Below, piece by piece: positions 1-9,415 of a DNA stretch of 64,000 bases. The stretch covers positions 248,001 through 312,000 of the forward strand of contig NZ_NSDJ01000001.1 of the NCBI RefSeq assembly GCF_003610915.1, read 5' to 3'. A model generated the notes under the pieces. The model had not been told where the DNA came from. It saw nothing but the letters and a program-made list of their open reading frames with translations, and ran no database searches. Every line of letters starts with the position of its first letter. The first letter of the stretch is position 1. This stretch comes from Rahnella variigena. Its GTDB lineage: Bacteria; Pseudomonadota; Gammaproteobacteria; Enterobacterales; Enterobacteriaceae. The position numbers were made by a program, and so were the translations under genes.

Positions 1-1593
1 TTCTAAACCAAAATGCTGCAATAACGTCTGATGCCGCGCCATGACAGCGGCCTCTTCTTTACTGACGTTCAGTTTAAGCGGAATCAAAAGCGGCTGCGGA
101 CGTAACCCTTCTTCCGGCGGTGTCAGCTGCGCCCATTTCAGCCAGCGATCGGCCACCGGCAACGACAGCAGCACCAGTTGTTTGCCGCGCTCGAGTAACG
201 CATATTCCGCCGAACAGACCGTCAGCACACGTCCGAAACTCTGGCTGTGTGATTCCAGCGCCGGTTCAGCCAGTGTACGGGCCGCAGAAGCGGCAGACTT
301 AGCGGGCTGTGCCACGACAGGAGCCGGTTCCTGTAAGATGAATGACTCCGGCGCAGGCTGCAATAAACGGCCGTAAGCCTTGCTTTCAGAAGGATTGTAA
401 GCCTGTTCATTGCTGCGAAAAGCCGGTTCCCGGGGCTGGCTGGCACGTGCTGTTTCAGGAAACACATTTTCACGCGGTGGTGATGATTTACGTTCTGCCG
501 GTTGCGAGAAATGATTCCCGCCTGCGGCCTGACGATTTTCCTGCTGCCAGCGTGGTGTATCTTCCTGTAGCTGTGGCTCATCCAGAACCGGCGCGCCCGC
601 CTGCTGCAATACGGACATCACCGCCTGATAAATAAAATCGTGTACCAGCCGCGACTGATGGAAACGCACTTCGTGTTTGGCCGGATGCACATTGACATCC
701 ACCTGATGCGGATCGACATCCAGATAAAGCACGTACGCGGGTTGCTGATCGTCTTTCAGCTGATCCTGATAGGCCTGACGGATCGCGTGATTTATCAGAC
801 GATCCTTCATCATACGATTATTCACATAACAATATTGCATGTCAGTCAGGTTGCGCGAACCTGCCGGATCCGCCACCCAGCCACGGATCGCCAGGTCACC
901 GTGACTCCATTCCACTTCCAGCGCGTGCTCGACAAATGTCGGGCTGCAAATGCTTGCCAGACGTCGGGAGAACTGCGAAGGGTCTTTGACCGCGCGATAC
1001 TGGCGAATAAGCTTGCCGTTGTGGCTGAGATTGACGGACACGTCAAAGCGCGCCAGCGCAATCCGGCGGACAACTTCATCAATATGGGTAAATTCGGTTT
1101 TCTCGGTGCGCATGAACTTACGGCGGGCGGGCGTGTTGTAGAACAAATCCAGCACTTCGATGGTCGAGCCCTGCGGATGCGCTGCGGGTTTGACTGTGAC
1201 CGCCATGTCGCGCCCTTCGGCGTAGGCCTGCCAGGCTTCATTTTGCTCAGCCGTTCGTGATGTCAGGATAAGACGCGAAACCGAGCTGATACTCGCCAGC
1301 GCTTCGCCGCGGAATCCCAGACTCATGATAGCTTCGAGATCGTCAAGACAGGTGATTTTACTGGTTGCATGACGCGCCAGCGCCAGCGCCAGTTCGTCTT
1401 TGCCAATACCACAGCCGTTATCGCGAATGCGGATTAGCTTGGCACCGCCGCGATCGATATCAATATCGATTCGCGTTGCGCCGGCATCAAGGCTGTTTTC
1501 CACCAGCTCTTTCACCACGGAAGCCGGCCTTTCGACAACTTCGCCCGCAGCTATCTGGTTAGCAAGTTGCGGCGGCAGTACCTTGATCGGCAT
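1..1593 (-). CDS. mutL: DNA mismatch repair protein MutL (3' end outside window)
   Basis: MutL is the ATP-driven matchmaker of methyl-directed mismatch repair; it couples MutS bound at a mismatch to MutH and UvrD. The protein starts [20 protein letters not shown] at an ATG on the minus strand, and the reading frame stays open for 531 codons to the window edge. The GHKL ATPase motifs are visible in the N-terminal third: [10 protein letters not shown] (catalytic Glu and Mg-binding Asn), DNGCGI and GFRGEAL. A Pro/Gln/Ser-rich linker follows at about residues 340-430, and then the start of the C-terminal dimerisation domain. E. coli MutL has 615 residues, so roughly the last 85 are missing only because the window ends. 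It lies 32 bp downstream of amiB on the same strand, the usual enterobacterial order amiB-mutL. Confidence 0.97.
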   Translation of the reverse strand, partial: MPIKVLPPQLANQIAAGEVVERPASVVKELVENSLDAGATRIDIDIDRGGAKLIRIRDNGCGIGKDELALALARHATSKITCLDDLEAIMSLGFRGEALASISSVSRLILTSRTAEQNEAWQAYAEGRDMAVTVKPAAHPQGSTIEVLDLFYNTPARRKFMRTEKTEFTHIDEVVRRIALARFDVSVNLSHNGKLIRQYRAVKDPSQFSRRLASICSPTFVEHALEVEWSHGDLAIRGWVADPAGSRNLTDMQYCYVNNRMMKDRLINHAIRQAYQDQLKDDQQPAYVLYLDVDPHQVDVNVHPAKHEVRFHQSRLVHDFIYQAVMSVLQQAGAPVLDEPQLQEDTPRWQQENRQAAGGNHFSQPAERKSSPPRENVFPETARASQPREPAFRSNEQAYNPSESKAYGRLLQPAPESFILQEPAPVVAQPAKSAASAARTLAEPALESHSQSFGRVLTVCSAEYALLERGKQLVLLSLPVADRWLKWAQLTPPEEGLRPQPLLIPLKLNVSKEEAAVMARHQTLLQHFGLE

Positions 1594-1625
1594 AGCGGCT
1601 CCTGTGGCTGACGGTGATGAACCGC

Positions 1626-3401
1626 CTATGACTGTGGAATAGTTAAGGTTTGGCCGAGCTGTACCTCGCCAGACTTCATGTGATTTGCGGTTTTGATGTC
1701 ATTCATACTGACACCATATTTACTCGCGATTGCCGACAACGTATCACCGCGTTTAACCGTATGTTTCGACGATTTCTTCGACGCTTTTGCCGTTGTACCA
1801 GAAGATGTGCGGGTGCCCGCTGGCACTTTCAATCGCTGGCCGACCCAGACACCGTCTTTTTTCAGTTTATTGAGATCACGCAGCGCCGCAGTCGTCGTGC
1901 CGTAGCTGTTTGCGATGCCGGTCAGCGTTTCGCCGCGGGTCACTTTATGGATCTGCGTCGCACCGGCTGCACCGGCGGTCACTTCAATCGGTCCCGGCTG
2001 ATTACTGGCTTTCGCGCTACTGCCGGCCGCCGCTGCTGATGAGGCCAGCAGCGGACGGTTTTCGACCTTTGGGCCGTTTTGTATCGGATGCGACTGGAAA
2101 TAATTACGCAGACCGATGTGAATGGCCCTCGCAATTTTATCCTGGTACGCGCTGCTGCCCAGCAGCCGCTCCTCAGTTGAGTTACTGATAAAGCCGGTTT
2201 CCACCAGCAGGGAAGGAATATCTGGCGAGCGTAATACGCCTAAACTGGCGTGCTCCGGCTTGGCTTTATGCAACGAGCCGACGGAGCGCAGTTCGCGCAG
2301 AACACGGGTCGCAACGTCATAGCCGACACGTTGAGAATGACCAAACTGCAAATCGAGCACGGCCTGACTCAGGTAAGGATCGGATGCGGTATTCGCCAGC
2401 ACGTCACCCGCACCACCTAACAGCTCAGATTGCTTCTCGTGCTGCTCGAGCCAGTTACCCATTTCGCTGTTCGCACGGCGGTTCGATAGTACCCAGACCG
2501 ATGCGCCACGCGCGCTGCGGCTTGGCGCGGCATCGGCGTGAATGGAAACCAGTACGTTGGCGTTTTTCTTACGCGCCACATCGGAACGTCCCATAACGGA
2601 AATAAAGTAATCACCGTCACGGGTTAATACCGGCTGGAACATAGGATCAGCATTCAGAATCGCCTGCAATTTCCGGGCGATGGCAATAGTGACGTTCTTT
2701 TCTTTAAGACCGCCCGCACCGATGGCTCCGGGATCCTGTCCGCCGTGACCGGCATCAATCGCGACAATGATTCTGCTGTCGCTGGTGCTGACAGTTGATG
2801 AACGCGAGTTATCAGGGGCGACGGAAGTGGAAACCACTTTAGTCTGATCGTTGGTAAACGGATTGGATTTCGACGACGGCGTGACCGTTTTGCCTGCATT
2901 TGGCGAAGGCGTATTGGTGGCTGTGACAACCGGCGCAGCACGGCGTGGTGCGGGCGCGGCGGCATTCATGGTCAGCACTACCGTGTACTGGCTGCCGTCT
3001 TTTTGTTTCGTCGCGTTGGTTCTGACTTTCTGATTCAGCTCAAACACCAGACGCTGGCTTTGTGCATTCGGCGGCGTACTGGCACGCACACGCGTCACCA
3101 GGTTCTGGCCATTAAAATTCAGCGGCAGGCCTTTCATCACGCCGTCCTGACGGATATCCATCACCACACGTTCAGGATTATGCAGCGGGAAAAAGGAGTA
3201 ATCCGGCGAACCGTCAAACGTAATCGTAATTGTCGACTGCGTCTGGCCATTAGAGACATTGATATTTTTCATACCCGCCGCAAAAACCGGCGACGCCAGC
3301 ACAGCAAACAACATCAGCGTTGATAACACCAGCGTCGATAACATCCGCGTCGATAATGACATCGCCGCCGACGTAAACAGAGAGGTAAAACGTGAGTTCA
3401 T
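1626..3401 (-). CDS. amiB: N-acetylmuramoyl-L-alanine amidase AmiB with two LysM domains
   Basis: Periplasmic zinc amidase that splits septal peptidoglycan during daughter cell separation. The start chosen is the ATG at 3401 (MNSRFTSLF, 591 residues), because AAGGA lies about 10 nt upstream. An in-frame GTG at 3428 has no ribosome site and would overlap tsaE. Order: signal peptide (about residues 1-42, ending SPVFA-AG), AMIN domain (about 44-145), Pro/Ser/Thr linker, Amidase_3 domain (about 210-440) with the zinc motif [11 protein letters not shown], the glutamate in LKEKN, VSIHADA and the LVETGFISN motif, then two LysM modules (about 484-527 and 547-590). E. coli AmiB is about 445 residues, so this one is longer through its linkers and the second LysM. 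The signal peptide is coded by three imperfect 15-bp tandem repeats (3315-3359). Confidence 0.95.
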   Translation of the reverse strand: MNSRFTSLFTSAAMSLSTRMLSTLVLSTLMLFAVLASPVFAAGMKNINVSNGQTQSTITITFDGSPDYSFFPLHNPERVVMDIRQDGVMKGLPLNFNGQNLVTRVRASTPPNAQSQRLVFELNQKVRTNATKQKDGSQYTVVLTMNAAAPAPRRAAPVVTATNTPSPNAGKTVTPSSKSNPFTNDQTKVVSTSVAPDNSRSSTVSTSDSRIIVAIDAGHGGQDPGAIGAGGLKEKNVTIAIARKLQAILNADPMFQPVLTRDGDYFISVMGRSDVARKKNANVLVSIHADAAPSRSARGASVWVLSNRRANSEMGNWLEQHEKQSELLGGAGDVLANTASDPYLSQAVLDLQFGHSQRVGYDVATRVLRELRSVGSLHKAKPEHASLGVLRSPDIPSLLVETGFISNSTEERLLGSSAYQDKIARAIHIGLRNYFQSHPIQNGPKVENRPLLASSAAAAGSSAKASNQPGPIEVTAGAAGATQIHKVTRGETLTGIANSYGTTTAALRDLNKLKKDGVWVGQRLKVPAGTRTSSGTTAKASKKSSKHTVKRGDTLSAIASKYGVSMNDIKTANHMKSGEVQLGQTLTIPQS

Positions 3402-3408
3402 CGCGTGA

Positions 3409-3876
3409 TCATCCTTGCTGTTGAACACGATGCAGCAAATTTATACCAGATTCGGAAACCGCCACCAGCTTCGCGGTGCGCCCGGTCTGGGAATAATCCA
3501 GCGTCAGTTCTATATCTGATTCGGGTAACACGCCAGCACCCTGCTGCGGCCATTCCACCAGACAAATAGCATCCTGTGCGAAATAGTCGCGGATACCCAT
3601 AAATTCCAGTTCTTCAGGATCAGCCAGGCGATACAAGTCAAAATGATAGACGGCGATCTTTTCCAGCTGATAAGGCTCAACCAGCGTATAGGTCGGGCTT
3701 TTCACATTGCCCTGATGCCCCAATGCCTGAAGAAATCCCCGGCTAAAGGTTGTTTTACCGGCTCCCAGTTCGCCATAAAGATGGATAACCGTAGAGCCCT
3801 CGCAGGCTTTCGCCAGTGAAGCACCTAGTTGCAGCGTCGCCGCTTCGTCGGGTAGAGAGATATTAAGTTGATTCAT
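3409..3876 (-). CDS. tsaE: tRNA threonylcarbamoyladenosine biosynthesis ATPase TsaE
   Basis: ATPase of the TsaBDE complex that places t6A at position 37 of ANN-decoding tRNAs; it drives turnover of TsaD in the cytoplasm. The protein has 155 residues (E. coli YjeE 153). The P-loop GELGAGKTT lies near residue 36, followed by SPTYTLV and the FHFDLYRL-like segment [13 protein letters not shown] typical of the family. The gene sits 10 bp after nnr and 7 bp before the preferred amiB start, so nnr-tsaE-amiB-mutL is a tight operon as in E. coli. TsaC, which makes the threonylcarbamoyl-adenylate substrate, is also in this window at 54349-54918. Confidence 0.97.
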   Translation of the reverse strand: MNQLNISLPDEAATLQLGASLAKACEGSTVIHLYGELGAGKTTFSRGFLQALGHQGNVKSPTYTLVEPYQLEKIAVYHFDLYRLADPEELEFMGIRDYFAQDAICLVEWPQQGAGVLPESDIELTLDYSQTGRTAKLVAVSESGINLLHRVQQQG

Positions 3877-3886
3877 TCAGTGATAT

Positions 3887-5401
3887 CTATTTCTTCAGGT
3901 CTGGATTAACTAACGGGGCAATCACCGCTAAAAGATCAGTTGCCAGCATACCGCGCGTTCCCTGCCGGTGGGCAATTTCGTCTGCGGCAGCGCCATGAAC
4001 CACTGAGCCCGCGCAGGCCGCATCATAAATATTCAGTTTCTGAGCCAGCAATCCGCCAATGATACCAGAAAGCACGTCGCCCATGCCGCCCGATGCCATA
4101 CCGGCATTGCCGACATCTGCCAGCGCCATTTCGCCATGTTCACTGGCAATCAGACTGCCCGCACCTTTCAGCACCACCACGCCGCCATAGCGTTCCGTGA
4201 GTTTCTGCGCCGAAAGTAAGCGGTCACTCTCAATTTCCTTCACGCTGCAACCGAGTAAGCGGGCTGCCTCGCCAGGATGAGGCGTCAGTACGCGATTTTG
4301 CCGTTTCCCGGGATTGATTGCCAGCAGGTTAAGCGCATCAGCGTCCCATAACGCCGGTTTATCCCATTTTGCCGCGCGATCAACCGCCTGTTTACCCCAT
4401 TCTTTCTGGCCCAGACCGGGGCCGATGACTAACACATCAGCCCATTCCAGCCCTTCATCTAGCGATGCTGCGGTCAGTTCCTGCACCATGAGCTCAGGTC
4501 TGGCGGTCAGCAACGGGCCAGCGTGCTCTTTGTGAGTGAGTACTCGCACCAATCCGGCACCGGCGCGCAAAGCGGCTTCCGACGCCATACGGATTGCTCC
4601 AGCAAAACCGGTATCGCCGCCAATCACCAATAAACGCCCGTGTTCTCCTTTATGAGAACATGGACGGCGCGGGTGCAACCATGTGCCTAACTGCGACGCG
4701 TCCAGCCGCTGTAACGCTGCCAGATGTCCACCCAGCCAGCTTTGCAGCCCCAGCGCATCACAATGTAATTTACCGGTGTAATCGCGCGCCTGTCCGGTCA
4801 GCAAACCGGGTTTAAGGGCGATGAAACTGACAGTGTACGTGGCGTGAACCGCCTTCCCCGCTGTCTGGCCAGTTTGCGTATCAAGCCCCGAAGGAATATC
4901 GAGAGATATCACAGGCAAAGATGCCGAATTAGTGGCGTCAATCAGCCCGTCGTAAGGTGCGCGGGGCGCAGAAGATAAACCGGTGCCGAGCAAACCATCA
5001 ATAATCAGATCTGCATCATGCGGCCATGCAGAATCGGCAGAATTGATTTCTCCGCCACTTTTCAGCCAGCCTGTTCGCGCCATTTCCGCTTCATCAGGCA
5101 GCGGTTTGCTCCCTTCCACGGCCAGCAGCGTCACGCGTATGCCTGCGCTTTTCGCCAGACGCGCCATTTCAAAACCGTCACCGCCGTTATTGCCGTGACC
5201 ACATAAAATCAGCCAGTGACGCGTATGTGGAAATTCACGCTGCGCCAGTAAAAAAGCGGCCTTCGCCGCACGTTGCATCAGTGTAAACAGAGAAATCCCC
5301 GTTTCCTGCGCCGCCTGACGCTCAGCTTTTTGCAGCCAGTCAGCAGAAAACACGGAATGTGGTAAACTCGCCTCGTTTCGTTTTTCACGTTGGTTCGTCA
5401 T
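3887..5401 (-). CDS. nnr: Bifunctional NAD(P)H-hydrate epimerase / ADP-dependent dehydratase
   Basis: Repairs hydrated NAD(P)H: the N-terminal YjeF_N domain epimerises R to S forms, and the C-terminal ribokinase-like domain dehydrates S-NAD(P)HX with ADP. The protein has 504 residues, close to E. coli YjeF (515). The N domain shows LCGHGNNGGDG and DGLLGTGL. The C domain shows the SHKGEHGRLLVIGGD entry, WDADALNLLA, LTPHPGEAARLLG and the nucleotide-binding GNAGMASGGMGDVLSG. Its ATG overlaps the ATG of the divergent queG inside one CATG, so both promoters must lie within the neighbouring coding sequence or very close to it. Confidence 0.96.
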   Translation of the reverse strand: MTNQREKRNEASLPHSVFSADWLQKAERQAAQETGISLFTLMQRAAKAAFLLAQREFPHTRHWLILCGHGNNGGDGFEMARLAKSAGIRVTLLAVEGSKPLPDEAEMARTGWLKSGGEINSADSAWPHDADLIIDGLLGTGLSSAPRAPYDGLIDATNSASLPVISLDIPSGLDTQTGQTAGKAVHATYTVSFIALKPGLLTGQARDYTGKLHCDALGLQSWLGGHLAALQRLDASQLGTWLHPRRPCSHKGEHGRLLVIGGDTGFAGAIRMASEAALRAGAGLVRVLTHKEHAGPLLTARPELMVQELTAASLDEGLEWADVLVIGPGLGQKEWGKQAVDRAAKWDKPALWDADALNLLAINPGKRQNRVLTPHPGEAARLLGCSVKEIESDRLLSAQKLTERYGGVVVLKGAGSLIASEHGEMALADVGNAGMASGGMGDVLSGIIGGLLAQKLNIYDAACAGSVVHGAAADEIAHRQGTRGMLATDLLAVIAPLVNPDLKK

Positions 5402-6554
5402 GACACTCCCTCTCGATCTCGTTCAACTGGCTCAACATATCAAGCAATGGGGCCAATCGCTAGGCTTCCAGCAGGTTGGCATCTGCGATACAGACTTATC
5501 TGTTGAAGAGCCCAAACTGCAAGACTGGCTTGATAAACAATATCATGGCGAGATGGACTGGATGGCGCGCCACGGCATGTTACGTGCCCGTCCGCATGAA
5601 TTGCTGCCCGGCACGCTGCGGGTGATCAGCGTGCGCATGAACTATCTGCCCGCCAAAGCCGCCTTTGCCAAAACCCTGAATAATCCGCAACTCGGTTATG
5701 TCAGCCGTTACGCCCTGGGACGCGACTATCACAAGGTGTTGCGGCAGCGCCTGAAAAAACTGGGCGACATGATCCAGGCGCATTGTACTGAGCATGCTGA
5801 TCAGACCGTCACCTTCCGCCCCTTTGTCGATTCCGCGCCGGTCATGGAGCGCCCGCTGGCAGCGAAAGCCGGTCTTGGCTGGGTTGGTAAACACTCACTT
5901 ATTCTCAACCGTGAATCCGGCTCGTGGTTCTTTCTCGGCGAACTGCTGATTGATTTGCCGTTACCCGTCGATCAGCCCCAGGAAGAGAAATGCGGCAAAT
6001 GCGTGGCCTGTATCACTACCTGTCCGACCGGTGCCATCGTTGCGCCTTATACCGTTGACGCGCGCCGCTGTATTTCCTATCTGACTATCGAACTTGAAGG
6101 GGCAATACCGGAAGAATTCCGCCCGCTGATGGGCAACCGCATCTACGGCTGCGATGACTGTCAGCTGATCTGCCCCTGGAATCGTTATTCGCAACTGACT
6201 GATGAAGAGGATTTTAGCCCGCGCGCCGCGCTGCATGCGCCGGTGCTGGTGACTTTGTTTGGCTGGACGGAAGAGAAGTTTTTACGGATTACGGAAGGTT
6301 CGCCGATACGACGTATCGGACATCTGCGCTGGCTGCGCAACATAGCAGTGGCATTAGGCAATGCGCCCTACTCGCAGGACGTGATGGATTCGCTGCATTC
6401 GCGCGAAGGGGAAAATGCGCTGCTGGATGAACATATCAGCTGGGCTATCGCGCAACAGGTTCAAAGAAGAAATGAACATCGTATTGAAGTACAAACACTG
6501 CAGCAGAAACGGCTGATCCGAGCGGTGGAAAAAGGTTTGCCAAGGGATGCATAA
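5400..6554 (+). CDS. queG: Epoxyqueuosine reductase
   Basis: Cobalamin- and iron-sulfur-dependent enzyme that reduces epoxyqueuosine to queuosine in tRNA, the last step of Q synthesis. The protein has 384 residues and closely follows E. coli QueG (379) over its full length, ending EKGLPRDA as E. coli does. The two [4Fe-4S] ferredoxin motifs are CGKCVACITTCPTG (about residue 199) and CDDCQLICPWNR (about residue 253). The catalytic and B12 region RPFVDSAPVMERPLA is intact. It is transcribed divergently from nnr, and its ATG shares two bases with the nnr ATG. Downstream lies an AT-rich gap and then convergent tRNA-Gly genes. Confidence 0.97.
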   Translation: MTLPLDLVQLAQHIKQWGQSLGFQQVGICDTDLSVEEPKLQDWLDKQYHGEMDWMARHGMLRARPHELLPGTLRVISVRMNYLPAKAAFAKTLNNPQLGYVSRYALGRDYHKVLRQRLKKLGDMIQAHCTEHADQTVTFRPFVDSAPVMERPLAAKAGLGWVGKHSLILNRESGSWFFLGELLIDLPLPVDQPQEEKCGKCVACITTCPTGAIVAPYTVDARRCISYLTIELEGAIPEEFRPLMGNRIYGCDDCQLICPWNRYSQLTDEEDFSPRAALHAPVLVTLFGWTEEKFLRITEGSPIRRIGHLRWLRNIAVALGNAPYSQDVMDSLHSREGENALLDEHISWAIAQQVQRRNEHRIEVQTLQQKRLIRAVEKGLPRDA

Positions 6555-6868
6555 CATTTCCCAAAAAACGATGATCTGCTTTGTATAATTTTCTGTGCAT
6601 AAAAATAAAAATGCTTTGCCAATCAAGTGCAAAAAAAAGAGCAAGTGATCGTCATAACGTTTCGCTATAAATTTATTTTGATATAAATCAGCGTGTTATA
6701 TTTTGGCAATATGGCAGGCACAAAAAACAGACAGTGCAAAAAAACAACTAAAGCTGTGGATAAGTCTGTTTAAAAAAATAATACAAACCGTGTAATGATT
6801 GTTTCATTTGCGCACGAAACATGCACCAGAAAGGCATAAAGAAATGATTTTGTACTGAAGAAGAAAAT
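6555..6868. other. AT-rich convergent intergenic region with DnaA-box and FNR-like sequences
   Basis: No protein or RNA gene could be recognised in these 314 bp between queG and the last tRNA-Gly. The sequence is strongly AT-rich with several A runs. It contains a perfect DnaA-box match (TGTGGATAA, complement TTATCCACA) at 6755-6763. At 6678-6691 is TTGATATAAATCAG, nine of ten matches to the FNR half-site consensus. Both may be chance in such AT-rich DNA. No clear intrinsic terminator for the tRNA transcript was found. Confidence 0.5.
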
Positions 6869-6944
<76 letters not shown>

Positions 6945-6998
6945 ATTGAGATGTCTGGCATCTGCTGTACTGTTAAAAATGTACAGACTTTGAAATTT

Positions 6999-7074
<76 letters not shown>

Positions 7075-7131
7075 GTCGCATGGCACTGCATTTTTTACGT
7101 TTTAATCTTTAAATCTAACTACTTAAAAATT

Positions 7132-7207
<76 letters not shown>

Positions 7208-7248
7208 TCTGCGCACTCAACGAAATTCTTCATCGGTACGGGGTGCGC

Positions 7249-7276
7249 ATTATACGAGAAATCCTTTTAGCCGCAA
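7249..7276 (-). promoter_or_regulatory. Promoter of the tRNA-Gly cluster
   Basis: On the minus strand TTGCGG (7276-7271), a 16-bp spacer and a perfect TATAAT (7254-7249) are followed by a GCGCACCCC discriminator. This is the signature of stringently controlled stable-RNA promoters. Confidence 0.75.
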
Positions 7277-7419
7277 GCCCCTGAAAGCAAAAAAATGAAT
7301 TTTTCGTTCAAGTGCCGATTAAAACATCAAACCGGTGAATTAATCAGCGAAACACGGTGAATTCGTGTTCCACAGACCTTTTTAAAGATTTTTAAAATAT
7401 TTCTCCTAAATCATTCGGG

Positions 7420-7520
7420 TTGCAGGAAGGCGGCAAACTCGTTCATCCCGATGGGCTGACATGGTCAGTGATTCGGGTGAGAGAGTGCAGCCAACGCATC
7501 AGCAGCCAGAAGGATGACGG
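7420..7520 (+). repeat. Dispersed intergenic palindromic repeat, copy A
   Basis: About 101 bp that aligns along its length with 24533-24634. Shared blocks include GGAAGGCG, TCCCGATG, GATTCGGGTGA and GCCAACGCA. The centre folds: TCCCGATGGGCTGAC pairs imperfectly with GTCAGTGATTCGGG. It lies immediately after the orn stop codon, a position typical of REP/ERIC-like elements. Similar elements occur after genes in Serratia- and Rahnella-type genomes as I recall them, but I could not search. Confidence 0.7.
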
Positions 7521-7523
7521 AGA

Positions 7524-8069
7524 TTAAAGATTAATAAAGTGTTCGCGGTAATACGCTAACTCAGCCACGGATTCACGAATATCGTCCAGCGCCTGATGGG
7601 TATTCTGCTTCTTAAAGCCGCCCAGCACTTCCGGTTTCCAGCGACGCGCCAGTTCTTTGAGCGTGCTGACGTCCAGATAGCGGTAATGGAAATAGGCTTC
7701 CAGCTCCGGCATGTACTTAAACAGGAAGCGTCTGTCCTGCCCGACGCTGTTACCACAAATCGGCGATTTACCCGCCGGAACCCACTCGCGCAGAAACTCG
7801 ATGGTTTTTTGCTGCGCCGCATTGTCATCAAACGGGCTGGCTTTCACACGTTCCACCAGACCGCTGCCGGTGTGCGTGCGCACATTCCAGTCGTCCATCA
7901 GCGCCAGCTGAGCGTCAGACTGATGCACTGCCATCACCGGCCCTTCGGCCAGAATGTTCAGATGCGCGTCGGTCACCAGCGTAGCAATCTCAATAATGCG
8001 GTCACGTTCAGGATCCAGACCGGTCATTTCCAGGTCGATCCAAATTAAGTTCGAGTCATTTGCAGCCAT
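7524..8069 (-). CDS. orn: Oligoribonuclease
   Basis: 3'-5' exoribonuclease that degrades di- and short oligoribonucleotides to mononucleotides, the last step of RNA turnover; it also clears pGpG. The protein has 181 residues, as in E. coli. The DEDDh motifs are all visible: [11 protein letters not shown] near residue 10, the central SVGQDRRFL region and [14 protein letters not shown] near residue 158, with the catalytic His and Asp. It is transcribed divergently from rsgA, as in E. coli. The dispersed repeat at 7420-7520 directly follows its stop codon and may end the transcript. Confidence 0.97.
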   Translation of the reverse strand: MAANDSNLIWIDLEMTGLDPERDRIIEIATLVTDAHLNILAEGPVMAVHQSDAQLALMDDWNVRTHTGSGLVERVKASPFDDNAAQQKTIEFLREWVPAGKSPICGNSVGQDRRFLFKYMPELEAYFHYRYLDVSTLKELARRWKPEVLGGFKKQNTHQALDDIRESVAELAYYREHFINL

Positions 8070-8195
8070 GATGTGTCCTGTTACAAAGTAGAGAGTTGAC
8101 GGAGATCTCCGTCATTCGGGCATTTAATATAAAATAGCTGGTATCATAGTCGTTTTGGTCGCACCGAGCGATTAAAGCCAGTTAAGTGAGGCGCA

Positions 8196-9233
8196 GTGAC
8201 TAAGTCAAAACTGTCTAAAGGGCAACAACGTCGCGTTCAGACTAACCATCAGCGTCGTCTGACACAGACCGACAAACGGAAAGAGCTGGACGATTCTCTG
8301 CATGGCGAACCGCAGGACGGTGTTGTCATCAGCCGTTTCGGGATGCATGCGGACGTTGAAGCGGCCGACGGCAGCCAGCACCGTTGCAATATCCGCCGTA
8401 CCATCCGTTCTCTGGTCACCGGTGACCGCGTTGTATGGCGCGCCGGGGAAAACACCAGTGTGAAAGGCATCGTCGAGGCGGTACACGAACGCACATCCGT
8501 TCTGACACGCCCTGATTTCTATGATGGCGTAAAACCCATCGCCGCGAACATTAACCAGATTGTGATTGTCTCCGCCATTCTGCCGGAGCTGTCGCTTAAT
8601 ATCATCGACCGTTATCTGGTTGCGTGCGAAACCGTGGAAGTTGAGCCGCTGATTGTGCTCAACAAAATCGATCTGCTTGATGACGAAGGCCGTAAATTCG
8701 TTCAGGGCATGATGGATATCTACCGCAATATCAATTATCGCGTACTTGAAGTGTCGAGCCAGACCGGCGAAGGCATGCCAGCGTTTGAAACGGCGCTGAC
8801 CGATCGCATCAGTATTTTCGCGGGTCAGTCGGGTGTAGGTAAATCAAGCCTGCTGAATGCCCTTCTGCCACCGGATGAAAAACAAATTCTGGTGAACGAA
8901 GTGTCTGATAACTCAGGTCTTGGCCAGCACACCACCACTGCAGCGCGTCTGTATCACTTCCAGCATGGCGGCGACGTTATCGATTCCCCGGGCGTGCGTG
9001 AATTTGGTTTGTGGCACCTTGCGCCAGAGCAGATCACCCAGGGCTTTGTCGAATTCCGTCCTTTCCTCGGCTACTGCAAATTCCGCGACTGTAAACACGG
9101 CAGTGATCCGGGCTGTGCAATCCGTGACGCCGTAGACCGTGGCGAAATTGCCGAAGAACGTTTCGACAACTACCACCGTATTCTGGAAAGTATGGAAGAC
9201 GTAAAAACGCGTAAAAACTTTGACGCGCTTTAA
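8196..9233 (+). CDS. rsgA: Small ribosomal subunit biogenesis GTPase RsgA
   Basis: Circularly permuted GTPase that checks late maturation of the 30S decoding centre and releases RbfA. The protein has 345 residues. An N-terminal OB fold (about 40-110) is followed by the permuted G motifs in order G4 (NKID), G1 ([10 protein letters not shown]) and G3 (DSPGV). The zinc knuckle [14 protein letters not shown] lies near residue 297. It starts with GTG at 8196 preceded by GTGAGG, and the N-terminal [10 protein letters not shown] is the same as in E. coli. It is followed by psd and mscM in the same direction. Confidence 0.96.
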   Translation: MTKSKLSKGQQRRVQTNHQRRLTQTDKRKELDDSLHGEPQDGVVISRFGMHADVEAADGSQHRCNIRRTIRSLVTGDRVVWRAGENTSVKGIVEAVHERTSVLTRPDFYDGVKPIAANINQIVIVSAILPELSLNIIDRYLVACETVEVEPLIVLNKIDLLDDEGRKFVQGMMDIYRNINYRVLEVSSQTGEGMPAFETALTDRISIFAGQSGVGKSSLLNALLPPDEKQILVNEVSDNSGLGQHTTTAARLYHFQHGGDVIDSPGVREFGLWHLAPEQITQGFVEFRPFLGYCKFRDCKHGSDPGCAIRDAVDRGEIAEERFDNYHRILESMEDVKTRKNFDAL

Positions 9234-9415
9234 TGCTAATTAATTGAATTAACATGTTAATGGCAAACGGGTGAAGTTAACGGAAGTTGAACCGTTGATT
9301 TCACCCCGTTACAATCCTCCGCCATACAACACTGCGTGACTCTGAACAGGATTCAGAGTTTCCTGCAAAATGGCCGGTAACGCCGGTCATTCATACCATC
9401 CAAGAGGTTTTCCCC

